Shown here: positions 1 to 10,056 of the stretch, piece after piece | Position numbering within the stretch: the first letter of the stretch is position 1 | Layout of the letters: each line of letters begins with the position of its first letter | Assembly: GCF_003970675.1 (NCBI RefSeq) | Contig: NZ_CP034563.1 | Location: 372,001 to 436,000, forward strand | Reading direction: 5' to 3' | Origin: Flammeovirga pectinis | GTDB lineage: Bacteria > Bacteroidota > Bacteroidia > Cytophagales > Flammeovirgaceae | DNA length: 64,000 nucleotides | Notes under the pieces: model-generated | The model's database searches: none | What the model saw: the letters and a program-made list of their open reading frames with translations, nothing else | Told to the model about the DNA's origin: nothing | Position numbers and translations under genes: made by a program

Positions 1-1281
1 GTCACTTTACTCTTAACTGGAATTAGCTGTTATTTGCTCTTATATGGGAAGGCCTTGGGTAAATCTTTTGCTAATAGCACTACTCCAACTTCTATAGACC
101 TAGAATTAGTACTATTATTTTTGTCCTTTGCTGCTTTGTACACTTTTATTGCTTATGGTTCTTTTTGTCTTAAACAGGCAACTTATGGAATAGACGGCTA
201 TAAGATTAAGCTACTTATTTGGTTTATTATACTGATAGGCTATCCAACATATTTGTCTGTTAGTGCTGCATTAAGTTTATATCATGTTCAGAAAAAAAAT
301 TATACTACTGCTATTATTATAGTACATGCCATAGATTTCCCTGTACTAATTGACCGTATAAAATTCTTTGATTCTAAAACAAAAAAAGCATCTTCTGTTT
401 CTTACAGGTATCATGAAAATGATAGAAAAATGAATCAAATTGAAGGTTTAAGTTCTGATAACGAACAGATGCGATATCAAAGATATTACACACAATTGAG
501 TCCTACTTTAATTCCAATCGGGTTCGATTCTTTTGAGTTATCTTGGTACTCAATATCAGAAAGTAGATTCTATAGAGACACCTTTCCAATAGATCAGAAA
601 AAATTAAAAATAGATGAGAACTACGATGGATATTTAACTATTAGTGATCTGTTGATTAATATATTACCTGATGGAAATGTAGATGTATTAAAAAGGGAGT
701 ACACAAGTTATACTCATTTAGGGGCTTATTTTGATGTTGCTTTTACTCCCGTTGATGGACAAAGTATTGATACTATTTGGAAAAACCACTCTCAAATTGA
801 TGAACAAAATATCAATTATAGAAATTTGAATATTGATTTTGAACGTTTAAAAGCAGGAACAGTTAGAAACCTATCTCCAGAAGAAATATTGAGTTTTAGA
901 AATGTATATGCTTACGGAATTGATATTGAGTTACTACAAAAAGAGGAGACTATTTCTGAATTTAGAGATATAACAGTTGTTGATTTTTATTTAAATCAAT
1001 ATTCAAGATCTTCTAAATTTTTAAAGAAAATAAGCACTACACCATTGCCAAGTTTAATTAGGGTTAAACATATAGACAACAAGGATCAATATCACTGGGT
1101 AACTATTATGTTTGATAAGAAAGAGTTACTCAAACAATTTGAATTTTTTACTAAAACACATAAAAATGAAGTGTCTTTTAAGATCGTTATAAATTCTTCA
1201 GCTTTAAAAAAGAGTACGATTTGGTTACAATCTAATGATGATAAAATAGTTTTAGATAATTGGTCTATTATTAAGAGGTAA
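1..1281 (+). CDS. membrane-associated protein of unknown function, 5'-truncated
   Basis: The reading frame is open to the first base of the window, so the true start lies upstream; a TTG at 34 is the first start-like codon but sits inside a hydrophobic segment and is unlikely to be used. The visible part has three hydrophobic segments in its first 100 residues (codons 1-20, about 40-60 and 75-95). A long soluble domain of about 320 residues follows, rich in Asp/Lys/Tyr and without a motif I recognise. The layout suggests an inner-membrane protein with a large C-terminal domain on one side. The next gene is convergent, 27 nt away. The function is unknown. Confidence 0.7.
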   Translation, partial: VTLLLTGISCYLLLYGKALGKSFANSTTPTSIDLELVLLFLSFAALYTFIAYGSFCLKQATYGIDGYKIKLLIWFIILIGYPTYLSVSAALSLYHVQKKNYTTAIIIVHAIDFPVLIDRIKFFDSKTKKASSVSYRYHENDRKMNQIEGLSSDNEQMRYQRYYTQLSPTLIPIGFDSFELSWYSISESRFYRDTFPIDQKKLKIDENYDGYLTISDLLINILPDGNVDVLKREYTSYTHLGAYFDVAFTPVDGQSIDTIWKNHSQIDEQNINYRNLNIDFERLKAGTVRNLSPEEILSFRNVYAYGIDIELLQKEETISEFRDITVVDFYLNQYSRSSKFLKKISTTPLPSLIRVKHIDNKDQYHWVTIMFDKKELLKQFEFFTKTHKNEVSFKIVINSSALKKSTIWLQSNDDKIVLDNWSIIKR

Positions 1282-1308
1282 TTCTTTTAACTTGGGCTTC
1301 GTTAATAG

Positions 1309-1944
1309 TTATTCGTAGTTCCCATTAGACCACTTTATTATTGGGTCTAACCATTGATCCATTGCTTTAAATTGAAAGCCGTGTTTTAAACCAGTATTTA
1401 ACGCTATTTCTTTAAAATGATTAATATTACAATTTGAAGTTTTTACTCTTTCAATTGCAGATTCTCCATAAGGATCTGTTTTTTCATATATAGTTAATAT
1501 ATTACCACAGTAATTGATTTCAGGTAATGACTTAATATCTGCATTTGTAAAACTTGCTACAAAAACAAAATTCAAATTAGGATTATTAGCATAAGTCGAA
1601 ACATATTGTGCTATATACCCACCTTTTGAAGTACCTACAATTGTTATATTTTTTGCTGGTATTCCTTCTTCAATTAAAATTTCAATATGATCCACAATCT
1701 TTTTAGCATAATTATAAGAATCCGTATTTCTAGATCTCTTCTCACTTAGTACTGTAAAACCACTTTCTTCGAACTTACTAATTATCTCCTTGTACTCAGC
1801 TTTACCATACTCTGGATGTTCTTCATTTAAGTTATGGTTTTCAATAAAGCGATTATGTATAAAAAATATTATTCGTGTATTCTGCTTGTCTTTACATGAG
1901 ACCAATAAGATTAATAGAAATAGTAGAATATTGAAATGTTTCAT
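1309..1944 (-). CDS. alpha/beta-hydrolase-fold lipoprotein
   Basis: This 211-residue protein begins with a lipoprotein signal peptide ending in a lipobox (LLVSC, Cys17), so it is probably anchored in the periplasm or outer membrane. A nucleophile elbow GTSKGG places the catalytic serine at Ser106. Asp157 (in KTDPYG) and His188 (in LKHGFQ) are well placed to complete an alpha/beta-hydrolase triad. The protein is shorter than most esterases of this fold, and the substrate cannot be told from sequence. It converges with the truncated membrane gene on its left. Family assignment rests on the triad spacing and is fairly secure; the activity (esterase, lipase or peptidase-like) is open. Confidence 0.75.
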   Translation of the reverse strand: MKHFNILLFLLILLVSCKDKQNTRIIFFIHNRFIENHNLNEEHPEYGKAEYKEIISKFEESGFTVLSEKRSRNTDSYNYAKKIVDHIEILIEEGIPAKNITIVGTSKGGYIAQYVSTYANNPNLNFVFVASFTNADIKSLPEINYCGNILTIYEKTDPYGESAIERVKTSNCNINHFKEIALNTGLKHGFQFKAMDQWLDPIIKWSNGNYE

Positions 1945-2225
1945 AAAAATAAGATTTATTACTAATATAAACTTACAGAAGCTATGGACTCTACTAATTT
2001 AATTATAGTATTTATTTTAGTATAAAATTCCTTTTACATTTAAAATAATCACTCTACTGCTAGCTAGCCCATTGAGAGATAATTCTCAATGTAATACAAA
2101 ACGAGAAATGCATTATTAAGGGTGAAATTGTACAGTTTTTGGGGGATAGATAGCACGAACTCTCATAAACCATCAAACGCCCTATTTGCTATGTATTACT
2201 ATGTTATTACCCATGTGCATTTCTT

Positions 2226-2741
2226 TTAAAAAATTTCTTTTGGGTCAAATTCGACTGTGTGTAAAATTGCTTTACAAGCAAACATAAAATCATTTAGATT
2301 CCTTTTTTCTGTGTCAGAATCAGGAGATGGTACTTTATATGAAACTCCTGTTGACACACCACCATAAATTAGTTCACAAGTACTACCATCAAGTCCCATA
2401 ACATCCATTCCACTCGTTATGTCAACACAATTTACTTGTTTCACAGCTGCAACTATTTTGTCAAAATCTGATTTATCTAGGTTGAAAGTCGTGTCAATCT
2501 TTGTGTGGTTCCATTTATTATCCAAAGCTTTCATTGGCTCTGAAAGTAAATGAACTGATATACTATCACCATACCTAAGAAATTCAACTGAAACATGGTG
2601 GTTCGGAATTCGCATAGCATGATAGTAATCAAACTTTATATGGTAAATATTATGTTCCTGTCCATATGTTGACACAGTAAAACTTATTAAAAAAATAAAT
2701 AAAAATTTAGTCATCCATATTTTAATGTTTCCGTCTTTCAT
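2226..2741 (-). CDS. secreted hypothetical protein
   Basis: This is a 171-residue protein with a signal peptide. The hydrophobic core runs from about residue 12 to 26 and a cleavage site is likely after the segment STYGQ. Translation could start at Met1 (2741) or at Met10 (2714), which gives a more compact signal peptide. The mature part has two cysteines near residues 105 and 123 that could form a disulfide in the periplasm, and an N-terminal half likely rich in beta-strands. I recognise no family. It stands alone on its strand. Confidence 0.6.
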   Translation of the reverse strand: MKDGNIKIWMTKFLFIFLISFTVSTYGQEHNIYHIKFDYYHAMRIPNHHVSVEFLRYGDSISVHLLSEPMKALDNKWNHTKIDTTFNLDKSDFDKIVAAVKQVNCVDITSGMDVMGLDGSTCELIYGGVSTGVSYKVPSPDSDTEKRNLNDFMFACKAILHTVEFDPKEIF

Positions 2742-2830
2742 TTTCTTGTATTAAGTGCAATGTTTTGTTTATGAAAAATTGTTGATATCGAAGCAATAAA
2801 CTTGAGGTTGAGTACAAAGTTTGAATTACG

Positions 2831-2996
2831 TTAAAATCGATTCTTAATAATTTCTATAAAATCTTTGTTTTTAATTTTCATCATTTTAGCATTATTCCCA
2901 ACAATAAAAAAACATATCACCGTTTATATTTTTAACTAAATAGTAAACCCCTCTTTTATAAATTATAGTTTGCTTTATAGAAGTTTTAGTAATCAT
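2831..2996 (-). pseudogene. small frameshifted ORF (about 54 residues when repaired)
   Basis: Reading leftward from an ATG at 2996, the frame encodes a peptide that stops after 34 codons at 2892-2894. Within it lies a run of seven A on the + strand (2906-2912, seven T in the gene). Removing one base of that run joins the frame smoothly to a second stretch ending at the TAA at 2831-2833, giving about 54 residues with plausible composition (…GDMFFIVGNNAKMMK…). The frame is also open upstream of the ATG for some 24 codons, so this may be the remnant of a longer gene. A sequencing error in the homopolymer is an alternative explanation. Confidence 0.35.
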
Positions 2997-3112
2997 AAAG
3001 AGAAGTTTATTAACTGTAGGTAAGTTGTTAATAAAGTGATTGAAATACAAATTTTTATTTTGATACTACTAATACAATCGAGATAGTTTTTATTAAAATA
3101 GTCTGATAAAGT

Positions 3113-3151
3113 AAAACCATCTACATTTTATGGAAATGTGTAGATGGTTTT
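3113..3151 (-). terminator. hairpin terminator of the GH2 gene
   Basis: A 13-bp perfect inverted repeat (AAAACCATCTACA at 3113-3125 against 3139-3151) with a 13-nt loop lies 45 nt past the GH2 stop codon. On the minus strand the stem is followed by a short T-rich tract. Confidence 0.6.
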
Positions 3152-3195
3152 ATATTTTCTTGAAGAATATGGTTTAAATGGTCAAAAACATTTTT

Positions 3196-5607
3196 CTATT
3201 GAATAATAAAGGTCTCTTTACCTGTTTTTAAACCTTTAATTTCTAATGTTGCAGTACCATTGCTATATTTTGATTGCACAATTACTACTAATTTCCCATT
3301 AAATGTTTTCATCCTAGGTAAATGGAACATTTCTAATGAAGTTGGATCTCCGTTACAAACTGCTTTAAATGTTGCATTACCATTTACTTTAAATGACAAT
3401 GGTAGGTTGGCAGTTGGACAAGTATTTCCATCTTTGTCTACTACTGTTACCGTTACAAAACTCAAATCTTCTCCATTTGCAATTAACGTCGTTTTGTCTG
3501 CTTCTAGTTTTAAATGATGTGGTTTTCCTGCCGTATGTATTTCTTTTGTTGCTACAATTTTATCTGTACTATCATAAGCTACTACTTTAACCGTACCTGC
3601 TTCATATTTTACATCCATCCATCTTAACCTATATCTATCAAGTCTTGAAGATTTATCTTTTTCACGAATACCTTGGCTCTTTCCATTTATAAATAATTCT
3701 GCCTTCTCATAATTAGTATAAACAAAAATTGGAGTAATTTCACCCTCTCTTCCTTTCCAATTCCAATGGGGTAAAATATGTAAGGTTTCATTATTTGTAT
3801 CCCATCTACTCTTATATAAATAATAACGATCTTTTGGAATGCCTGCTAAATCACAAATACCAAAATAAGAACTTCTAGAAGGCCACTCTTCATTATAGGG
3901 AGATGGTTCTCCTAAATAATCAAAACCTGTCCATACAAATTCTCCTAAAACCCATGATTTATCATCTTGTAAAATAAAATCATCTTCGGGTATATTAGAC
4001 CACGAACACGCTTCTAAATCATAGGAAGAACTTTGTAAATCTGAGTATTTTTTTGCTTTAAATTCTTCTACCGGAAATTTATACACTCCTCTCGAACTAA
4101 CAGTAGATGCTGTTTCAGAACCGAGTACAAATCCTTGTGGAAATTTCTCATAGGCTTCATCATATAAATGTGTTCTATAATTTAAACCTGGAATATCTAA
4201 GATTGCACCAAACCCATTTTCCATTACAGATTTCACCTGGTCCATACCTACAGTTACCGGGCGAGTAGGGTCTTCCTTATGAAAAATATCTTGTAACCAT
4301 TTCGCTCTTTTCACCCCTTCATTACCCCATTGGTCAGGTACTTCGTTCCCTGCACTCCACATTACAATAGAAGGATGATTTTTAGTGGCTCTCACTAAAT
4401 TTTGAATATCTTTTTTTGCCCATTCGTCAAAAAAGCGATGATATCCATTGTCAACTTTTGGTTTTTTCCACTCATCAAAGCTTTCAGCAACTACCATTAA
4501 GCCAAGTTCATCGCATAATTCTAATTGTTCTATTGATGGCATATTATGAGCTGTTCTTATGGCATCCGCTCCCATTTCTTTCATTATTATAAGTTGCCTT
4601 TTAATTGCTGCTTTATTAACTGCAATACCCAAAGGACCTAAATCATGATGTAAGCAAACTCCTTTAAATTTTCTTTGTTTTCCGTTTAACTCAAAGCCTT
4701 TTTCAGAAGTATAAGAAATAGTTCGAATACCAAAACGCTCCGATGCTTGGTCTGTAATTTCCTCATTTTTATATGTTGTTGTAATCACTTTATATAAATA
4801 AGGAGTTTCTGGGCTCCATAATTGAGGGTGTTTTACTTGCAAAGTATTTTCAAATTGATCAGCAAATTTAACCTTCGATTCTACTGTACTAATTACTTTA
4901 CCATCTAGCGTTTGTATTTCTGTTTTTACTTTATCTACAGTACCCGTTGTGTTAGTTTTAACAACTACTTTTGCTATCTCATTATCTACAAAAGGTGTTG
5001 TAACAGTAGTACCCCAATGTGCAATTCCATTTTTATTTTTTACAATAAGTTTTACATTTCTATAAATACCTGCTCCCGGATACCATCGGGAAGATTTTGG
5101 CTCATTATGTAGACGTACAGCTAAAGTATTTTCTCCTTTAGTAGTAATGTACTTTGTAATATCAAAATAAAAATAGGCATATCCGTAAGGGTGTTCTCCA
5201 ACAAATTTACCATTAATGTATACTTTTGCTTCACTCATTGCCCCGTCAAAATGCAAAAGTATTTTTTGGTCATCATCTAATTTTGGAGAGGTAAAATTTA
5301 AACGATACCAAGCTGTTCCCATATAAGGTAAAGCACCTGTTCTTCCTGTTTTTTCGGTGGCAGATTTTTCTCCATCCTGTAAAATAGCTACACGTTGTAT
5401 ATCATTTTCCTTGTCAAAAGGTCCTGTAATTGCCCAATCATGAGGGATCGAAACTGTTTCCCATTGGCTATCATCAAAGTTATTTGTAAAAGCAGAATCT
5501 ATAGTGCCTTTACTAAATTTCCAATTGTCTTTTAATAACGTTTCCGTTCTTTGTGCAATACATATATTGCATAACAGGATACCTATTATGAATGTTAATT
5601 TGTTCAT
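3196..5607 (-). CDS. secreted GH2 beta-galactosidase
   Basis: This 803-residue glycoside hydrolase family 2 enzyme has an N-terminal signal peptide (residues 1-18, ending CIAQ), so it acts in the periplasm or outside the cell. A sugar-binding jelly-roll domain (about 25-190) is followed by an Ig-like domain (195-295) and the TIM barrel (300-600). The acid/base is Glu422 in AGNEVPDQ and the nucleophile is Glu498 in GSETAST. Their spacing of 76 equals that of E. coli LacZ. WTGFDYLGEP (559-568) closes the barrel. A DUF4982-like domain follows (about 612-690), then a C-terminal Ig/Big-like domain. In this agar locus it probably removes beta-linked galactose from agaro-oligosaccharide ends; this substrate is inferred. 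It lies 99 nt downstream of the hybrid two-component gene on the same strand. Confidence 0.93.
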   Translation of the reverse strand: MNKLTFIIGILLCNICIAQRTETLLKDNWKFSKGTIDSAFTNNFDDSQWETVSIPHDWAITGPFDKENDIQRVAILQDGEKSATEKTGRTGALPYMGTAWYRLNFTSPKLDDDQKILLHFDGAMSEAKVYINGKFVGEHPYGYAYFYFDITKYITTKGENTLAVRLHNEPKSSRWYPGAGIYRNVKLIVKNKNGIAHWGTTVTTPFVDNEIAKVVVKTNTTGTVDKVKTEIQTLDGKVISTVESKVKFADQFENTLQVKHPQLWSPETPYLYKVITTTYKNEEITDQASERFGIRTISYTSEKGFELNGKQRKFKGVCLHHDLGPLGIAVNKAAIKRQLIIMKEMGADAIRTAHNMPSIEQLELCDELGLMVVAESFDEWKKPKVDNGYHRFFDEWAKKDIQNLVRATKNHPSIVMWSAGNEVPDQWGNEGVKRAKWLQDIFHKEDPTRPVTVGMDQVKSVMENGFGAILDIPGLNYRTHLYDEAYEKFPQGFVLGSETASTVSSRGVYKFPVEEFKAKKYSDLQSSSYDLEACSWSNIPEDDFILQDDKSWVLGEFVWTGFDYLGEPSPYNEEWPSRSSYFGICDLAGIPKDRYYLYKSRWDTNNETLHILPHWNWKGREGEITPIFVYTNYEKAELFINGKSQGIREKDKSSRLDRYRLRWMDVKYEAGTVKVVAYDSTDKIVATKEIHTAGKPHHLKLEADKTTLIANGEDLSFVTVTVVDKDGNTCPTANLPLSFKVNGNATFKAVCNGDPTSLEMFHLPRMKTFNGKLVVIVQSKYSNGTATLEIKGLKTGKETFIIQ

Positions 5608-5706
5608 TGTTTCATACTATTTAATATAATGCAATTACATTATTTTAGTATGAATAATTGTTGTAGAAATCAACCATTTTTTTTAAAAAAACAGTCCCTA
5701 ATAGTA

Positions 5707-8700
5707 TTAAGAAATCGTTTCCTGGTTATTTATAGCAAAATTATCGCTATTAAATTTCTCTTGGTATTTTTTAGGTGAAATTTTAAATTCGGCCTTAAAT
5801 ACTCTCGAAAAATAAGAAAGGCTAGAGAAACCAACTTGGTCTACAATCTCTGTTATATTCCCTTCTCTATTTTGTAATAACTGAGAAGCTTTCTTTAAAC
5901 GATGTTTTTTAATTACATCTTTTGCGGTATGGTTTGTAGTTGCTTTTAGTTTTCGATACAGATGTGTAGTACTTATAGATAGTTCTTGACTTATCATTTC
6001 TACACTAAGTTCTGTATTAGAAATATTGGCCTCTATAATTTGCATTACTTTATTTACAAAAATTGTATCCTCATTTTTTAAAGGATTCATTTCTTCCGAT
6101 TTATTAAAAATTTCTTCTTTAAAATGCTCTTCTAATTCTATTTTTCTGGTCAATAATTTTTTGATGTAAGCCTCTAATAATTCAATTTCTATTGGCTTAG
6201 TAAGGTAAATATCAGCCCCTGCTGTTAAACCATCTACTTTTTGAGAAGGCAATGATTTTGCTGTTAATAAAATTATAGGAATAGCACTTGTTTTAGGGTT
6301 CTTTTTAACCTTATCTGTGAAAGATAATCCATCCATTACTGGCATCATAATATCAGAAATTATTAGTTGAGGTAAAAACCTATTGGCTTTAACAACTCCT
6401 TCCTGTCCATTTTCTGCTACTATTAAATTGTACTTTTCTTTTAGGCTATTTCTAATAAAAGCAATAATATCCTGATTGTCATCTACCAAAAGTAAAAGTG
6501 GTTTATCAGAATTTAAATCTAATTTATAAGATGTAATTTTATTATCTAAATGATGTGTTACAGGAGATAAAGTAAGTTCTATTTCATCCTGCTCTAACTG
6601 ATCTACAGGTAAATGATCTGTTCCTAAAGGCAAATCTAATGTAAAAGAAGTGCCTAAATTTACTTTACTTTCTATACTAATTTGTCCGTAATGCAATTCT
6701 ACAAATTCTGCAACTAACGTTAAACCGATTCCAGAGCCATTCTCTTTTATGTTTTGTTTCTTTGCCTGATAAAAACGATCAAAAATATGCAACTGATCTT
6801 CTTCTGAAATACCAATACCAGTATCTGAAATCTTAATATTTATACCGCCTTCTTTATAAGGATTGTCTATTTCAGTTCTCGTCAATACAAAAGAAATTGT
6901 TCCTCCTTCTTTTGTAAATTTAAAAGCATTGGATAAAAGATTAAATAATATGGTTTCCATCTTTTCTACATCAACCCATAAAATTTGTTCCTCAACTTCA
7001 GAATTAAATGTATAATTAATCCCTTTACGAGAAGCATTATCTGTAAACAATAGAAATACATTTTCACTAAATTCAATAAAATCTACTTTCTTAAATTTTA
7101 AAGAAAGTTTTTCATACTGCATTTTATTAAAATCTAAGATCTGGTTAACGAGTTTTTTTAATCTCTTCGCATTTTTCTCTGCAAGGTTTAGTAACGTTAA
7201 GCTATCACCATCTAATTGTGCCTTTTTTTGAAGTTGGTGAAGTGGCGGTAAAATTAAACTAATTGGTGTTCTTAATTCGTGCGATATATTAGTGAAGTAG
7301 TCTTCTTTCGTCTTTTCTAATTCTTCTGAATGCAGCACTTCCATTTGTGTAATATGAAGTTGGCTTTCTAGTTTTAACCTGTTTGTGTACATTCTAAAAA
7401 GGGTAAATACTATTCCTAATATTAAAAATAAATATAACGCTAAGAAGATGTTCTGTAAGAAAAATGGACGTTTAATAGTTATAGAAAGTGGTTTAGATTC
7501 TGCCACCGTTTCGTCTAAATTATTTATAGATTTTACACTAAAGATATATTCTCCCGGCTTTACTTTTGAGTAAATTGCCTTATTATCAATACCAGATACT
7601 TGATGCCAATTTTCATCAAAACCTTTTAGCTTGTAGGCGTAAATATTTTTGATGGAATGTGAAAAATCTAAGCTAGAAAAATTAATTGTAAAAGATCTTT
7701 CATCATAATTAAGAATTAACTTATTGATAAAAGATATGCTCTTCTCTAATAATACTCTACCGTCAACTTCTTGATCAATACCAATTTTCTTATTGTTTAT
7801 TTCTAACCCTGTAATAAGCACGGCTGATTTACTAGTTTCGTTCTTAATATCCTTTGGGTAAAAAGAAACGTAACCATTATCTCCTCCAAATAATATCTCA
7901 TTGTTTTCTTTTATGGTTACACAACCATAATGAAAGTTTTTAATGGGTAATGTGTATTTAAGAGGGTAGACATTTACATTCCCTGCCTTAGCATTAAGTC
8001 GGACAATAGATAAATTAGTTATACCCCAAATTGTTCCTTGTTTGTCTTTTATACATGCTCTTACAATTTCGTCACGTCTTGTATTAATAGCATAAAATTT
8101 GGTTTGCTTTGTCTCAATAGAATATTGTATTATTCCATTTAAAGTACCTATCCATAAATTACCATCACCAGAGTTATATAAAGAGTATGCTTCACTGTTT
8201 TTAAATTTAGCATTGTATTCTTCTATCTCTATCACTTTTAAAGTAAGATCATCTACCCTAAAGAGTTTATTTTTATCTAAAAGCCAGATATTGTTATTAA
8301 AAGCAATAAATTTTTCAGAATCAGAAGTGTGGTTTTTTATTTTTTTAAACGACAGGTTTTTTAAATTTTCAACATCACCTTCTATCTTATAAATACCTCC
8401 TTCCCATGCACTTACCCAAATAGTTCCGTCTTTCTGTTGTGTAATATTACCTATGTAATTTGATTGTAAGCCAACCTTCGAATCAACATTTATAGATGTT
8501 ATTTTATTTTTGTTTTCATCCCAAATACTAATTCCAGATGCAGTTCCCATCCAAATTCTACCCCATTTGTCTTCCATTAAAGTAGAAACATTATCCATTA
8601 ATATTCTTCTACTTTTTATACCATTTTGGCTAAAGACTACCTCTTTATTTTTTTGTACATCTTTACGGATTACTCCATGTGTAGTGGCAAACCACATGTT

Positions 8701-9771
8701 ACCTTTACTATCTACAAGTATAGATTTTACCTTGTGGCCTGTGCGTTTTCCATTGCTACGATATGATAACTCGTTAGCGGTGTAAGATGTATTTTGGGTA
8801 TTTAATGTACTGATACCATTTAACGTAGAGAACCAAAGTGTACCATTTCTATCTTCAAAAATTTGTCTTATTGCATTATTGGTAATGGAATATGATTTTC
8901 TTGGGTTATGAAAATATACTGCATTTGTAGCCGCTTTAGGAGAAAAAATATTTAGCCCAAAATCAGTTCCTAAAAATAATTTTCCAGACCTATCTTGATA
9001 AATTTCTTTAATAACCGCGTTAGAAAATTTATTGTTTTCAGATAAATAAGAAGTTACCTTTTTGTCTTTTTTATCTATTGAAAATAAACCCTTCTCAGTA
9101 CCCACCCATAAGTTAGTATTACTTCTATCTTCTTTAATATCTAAAACAAGTAGGTTAGATTTTTTCTTCTGAAGTAAAGGGATGGATTTGAAATTTTCTG
9201 CTCCTTTTTCTAAAAGATTTATCCCATCAAATGTACCAACCCAGACGTTACCTTCTTTATCTAAAAGTATACTCCTTACCATATTATGTGATAAGTTCTT
9301 TGTAGAATCAAATACTTTGTAAGTTTTATCTTTGGTATTATACTCGATCAATCCATTTGCAGAACCAACCCATAAAATATCTCCTTCTCCTTTGCAAATT
9401 GTTCTAATTTTATTGAAGGGTAAATCTACTCGGCTAATCTTTAATGTCTTATTATTTATACAACTTAAACCATTCCAACTACCCACCCAAATAGTTTCAT
9501 CAATTGCTAAAGTAGACGTTAATTCGTTACTAGGTAAACTATATTCTGAAGAGTCGTTTCTAAAATATGTAAACTCATTTCCATCGTAACGCGTTAAACC
9601 ATTTCTTGTTGCAACCCATAAAAAGCCATACTTGTCTTGTGTTATATCTGCAATAATATTAGAGGGTAATCCATCACGCATAGATAAGGAAGAGAAATAG
9701 ATCTCTTGACCAAATAATGGTTGAAATACAAAGATTAAACTAAATAAAAACAATGTAAGCCTGCTATACAT
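5707..9771 (-). CDS. hybrid two-component system sensor/regulator (HTCS) for glycan utilisation
   Basis: This single 1354-residue protein combines sensor kinase and transcription factor. A signal peptide (1-21) precedes about fourteen two-component propeller blades (the repeated GLWVGT/NLWIGT-like motif, roughly 25-680). A Y_Y_Y domain (about 690-750) and one membrane helix (about 768-790) follow. The cytoplasmic part has a HisKA domain with phospho-acceptor His831 in SHELRTP and a HATPase domain with the glycine boxes DTGIGIS and GSGIGLTL. A receiver domain has Asp1140 in ISDIMMPVMDG, and an AraC-type helix-turn-helix forms the last 100 residues. HTCS proteins bind oligosaccharides in the periplasm and activate polysaccharide-utilisation genes. 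Its position between the GH2 gene and the beta-helix/SusCD genes makes this locus the likely target. Confidence 0.95.
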   Translation of the reverse strand: MYSRLTLFLFSLIFVFQPLFGQEIYFSSLSMRDGLPSNIIADITQDKYGFLWVATRNGLTRYDGNEFTYFRNDSSEYSLPSNELTSTLAIDETIWVGSWNGLSCINNKTLKISRVDLPFNKIRTICKGEGDILWVGSANGLIEYNTKDKTYKVFDSTKNLSHNMVRSILLDKEGNVWVGTFDGINLLEKGAENFKSIPLLQKKKSNLLVLDIKEDRSNTNLWVGTEKGLFSIDKKDKKVTSYLSENNKFSNAVIKEIYQDRSGKLFLGTDFGLNIFSPKAATNAVYFHNPRKSYSITNNAIRQIFEDRNGTLWFSTLNGISTLNTQNTSYTANELSYRSNGKRTGHKVKSILVDSKGNMWFATTHGVIRKDVQKNKEVVFSQNGIKSRRILMDNVSTLMEDKWGRIWMGTASGISIWDENKNKITSINVDSKVGLQSNYIGNITQQKDGTIWVSAWEGGIYKIEGDVENLKNLSFKKIKNHTSDSEKFIAFNNNIWLLDKNKLFRVDDLTLKVIEIEEYNAKFKNSEAYSLYNSGDGNLWIGTLNGIIQYSIETKQTKFYAINTRRDEIVRACIKDKQGTIWGITNLSIVRLNAKAGNVNVYPLKYTLPIKNFHYGCVTIKENNEILFGGDNGYVSFYPKDIKNETSKSAVLITGLEINNKKIGIDQEVDGRVLLEKSISFINKLILNYDERSFTINFSSLDFSHSIKNIYAYKLKGFDENWHQVSGIDNKAIYSKVKPGEYIFSVKSINNLDETVAESKPLSITIKRPFFLQNIFLALYLFLILGIVFTLFRMYTNRLKLESQLHITQMEVLHSEELEKTKEDYFTNISHELRTPISLILPPLHQLQKKAQLDGDSLTLLNLAEKNAKRLKKLVNQILDFNKMQYEKLSLKFKKVDFIEFSENVFLLFTDNASRKGINYTFNSEVEEQILWVDVEKMETILFNLLSNAFKFTKEGGTISFVLTRTEIDNPYKEGGINIKISDTGIGISEEDQLHIFDRFYQAKKQNIKENGSGIGLTLVAEFVELHYGQISIESKVNLGTSFTLDLPLGTDHLPVDQLEQDEIELTLSPVTHHLDNKITSYKLDLNSDKPLLLLVDDNQDIIAFIRNSLKEKYNLIVAENGQEGVVKANRFLPQLIISDIMMPVMDGLSFTDKVKKNPKTSAIPIILLTAKSLPSQKVDGLTAGADIYLTKPIEIELLEAYIKKLLTRKIELEEHFKEEIFNKSEEMNPLKNEDTIFVNKVMQIIEANISNTELSVEMISQELSISTTHLYRKLKATTNHTAKDVIKKHRLKKASQLLQNREGNITEIVDQVGFSSLSYFSRVFKAEFKISPKKYQEKFNSDNFAINNQETIS

Positions 9772-10056
9772 ACCTTAAAAAATTATAGCCAAAAAATAGT
9801 GTAAATTTCACTTTAAAATAAAGTAAAATAGTACCAATAAGTAGTGTAGAAAACCTTCAGAATAATAGATAATTCTTAAAAGATCATGTCGTAAGATAAA
9901 GCTTAATTTTGTAATATATATTATGAATAAAGTTATGTAGTCAAAAATAGTAATTAACTACGAAATACTCCACAAAAAATAAGGTTTATACATACCCCTT
10001 ATTTTGTACTTTACTCCTTCCCGGAATTCTAATAACAATTGCAATATTAGGTAGTA

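Larger units (their letters stand above)
2742..3195. other. intergenic stretch with one broken ORF and a terminator
   Basis: This 450-nt gap lies between the secreted hypothetical gene and the GH2 gene. It holds the frameshifted small ORF (2831-2996) and the hairpin at 3113-3151. The rest is AT-rich DNA in which I see no further signal. Confidence 0.6.

Noticed and set aside
1790-2002. 70-codon + strand frame over the hydrolase start
   Set aside because: It is antisense to the lipoprotein signal region of a convincing gene and has non-protein-like composition.
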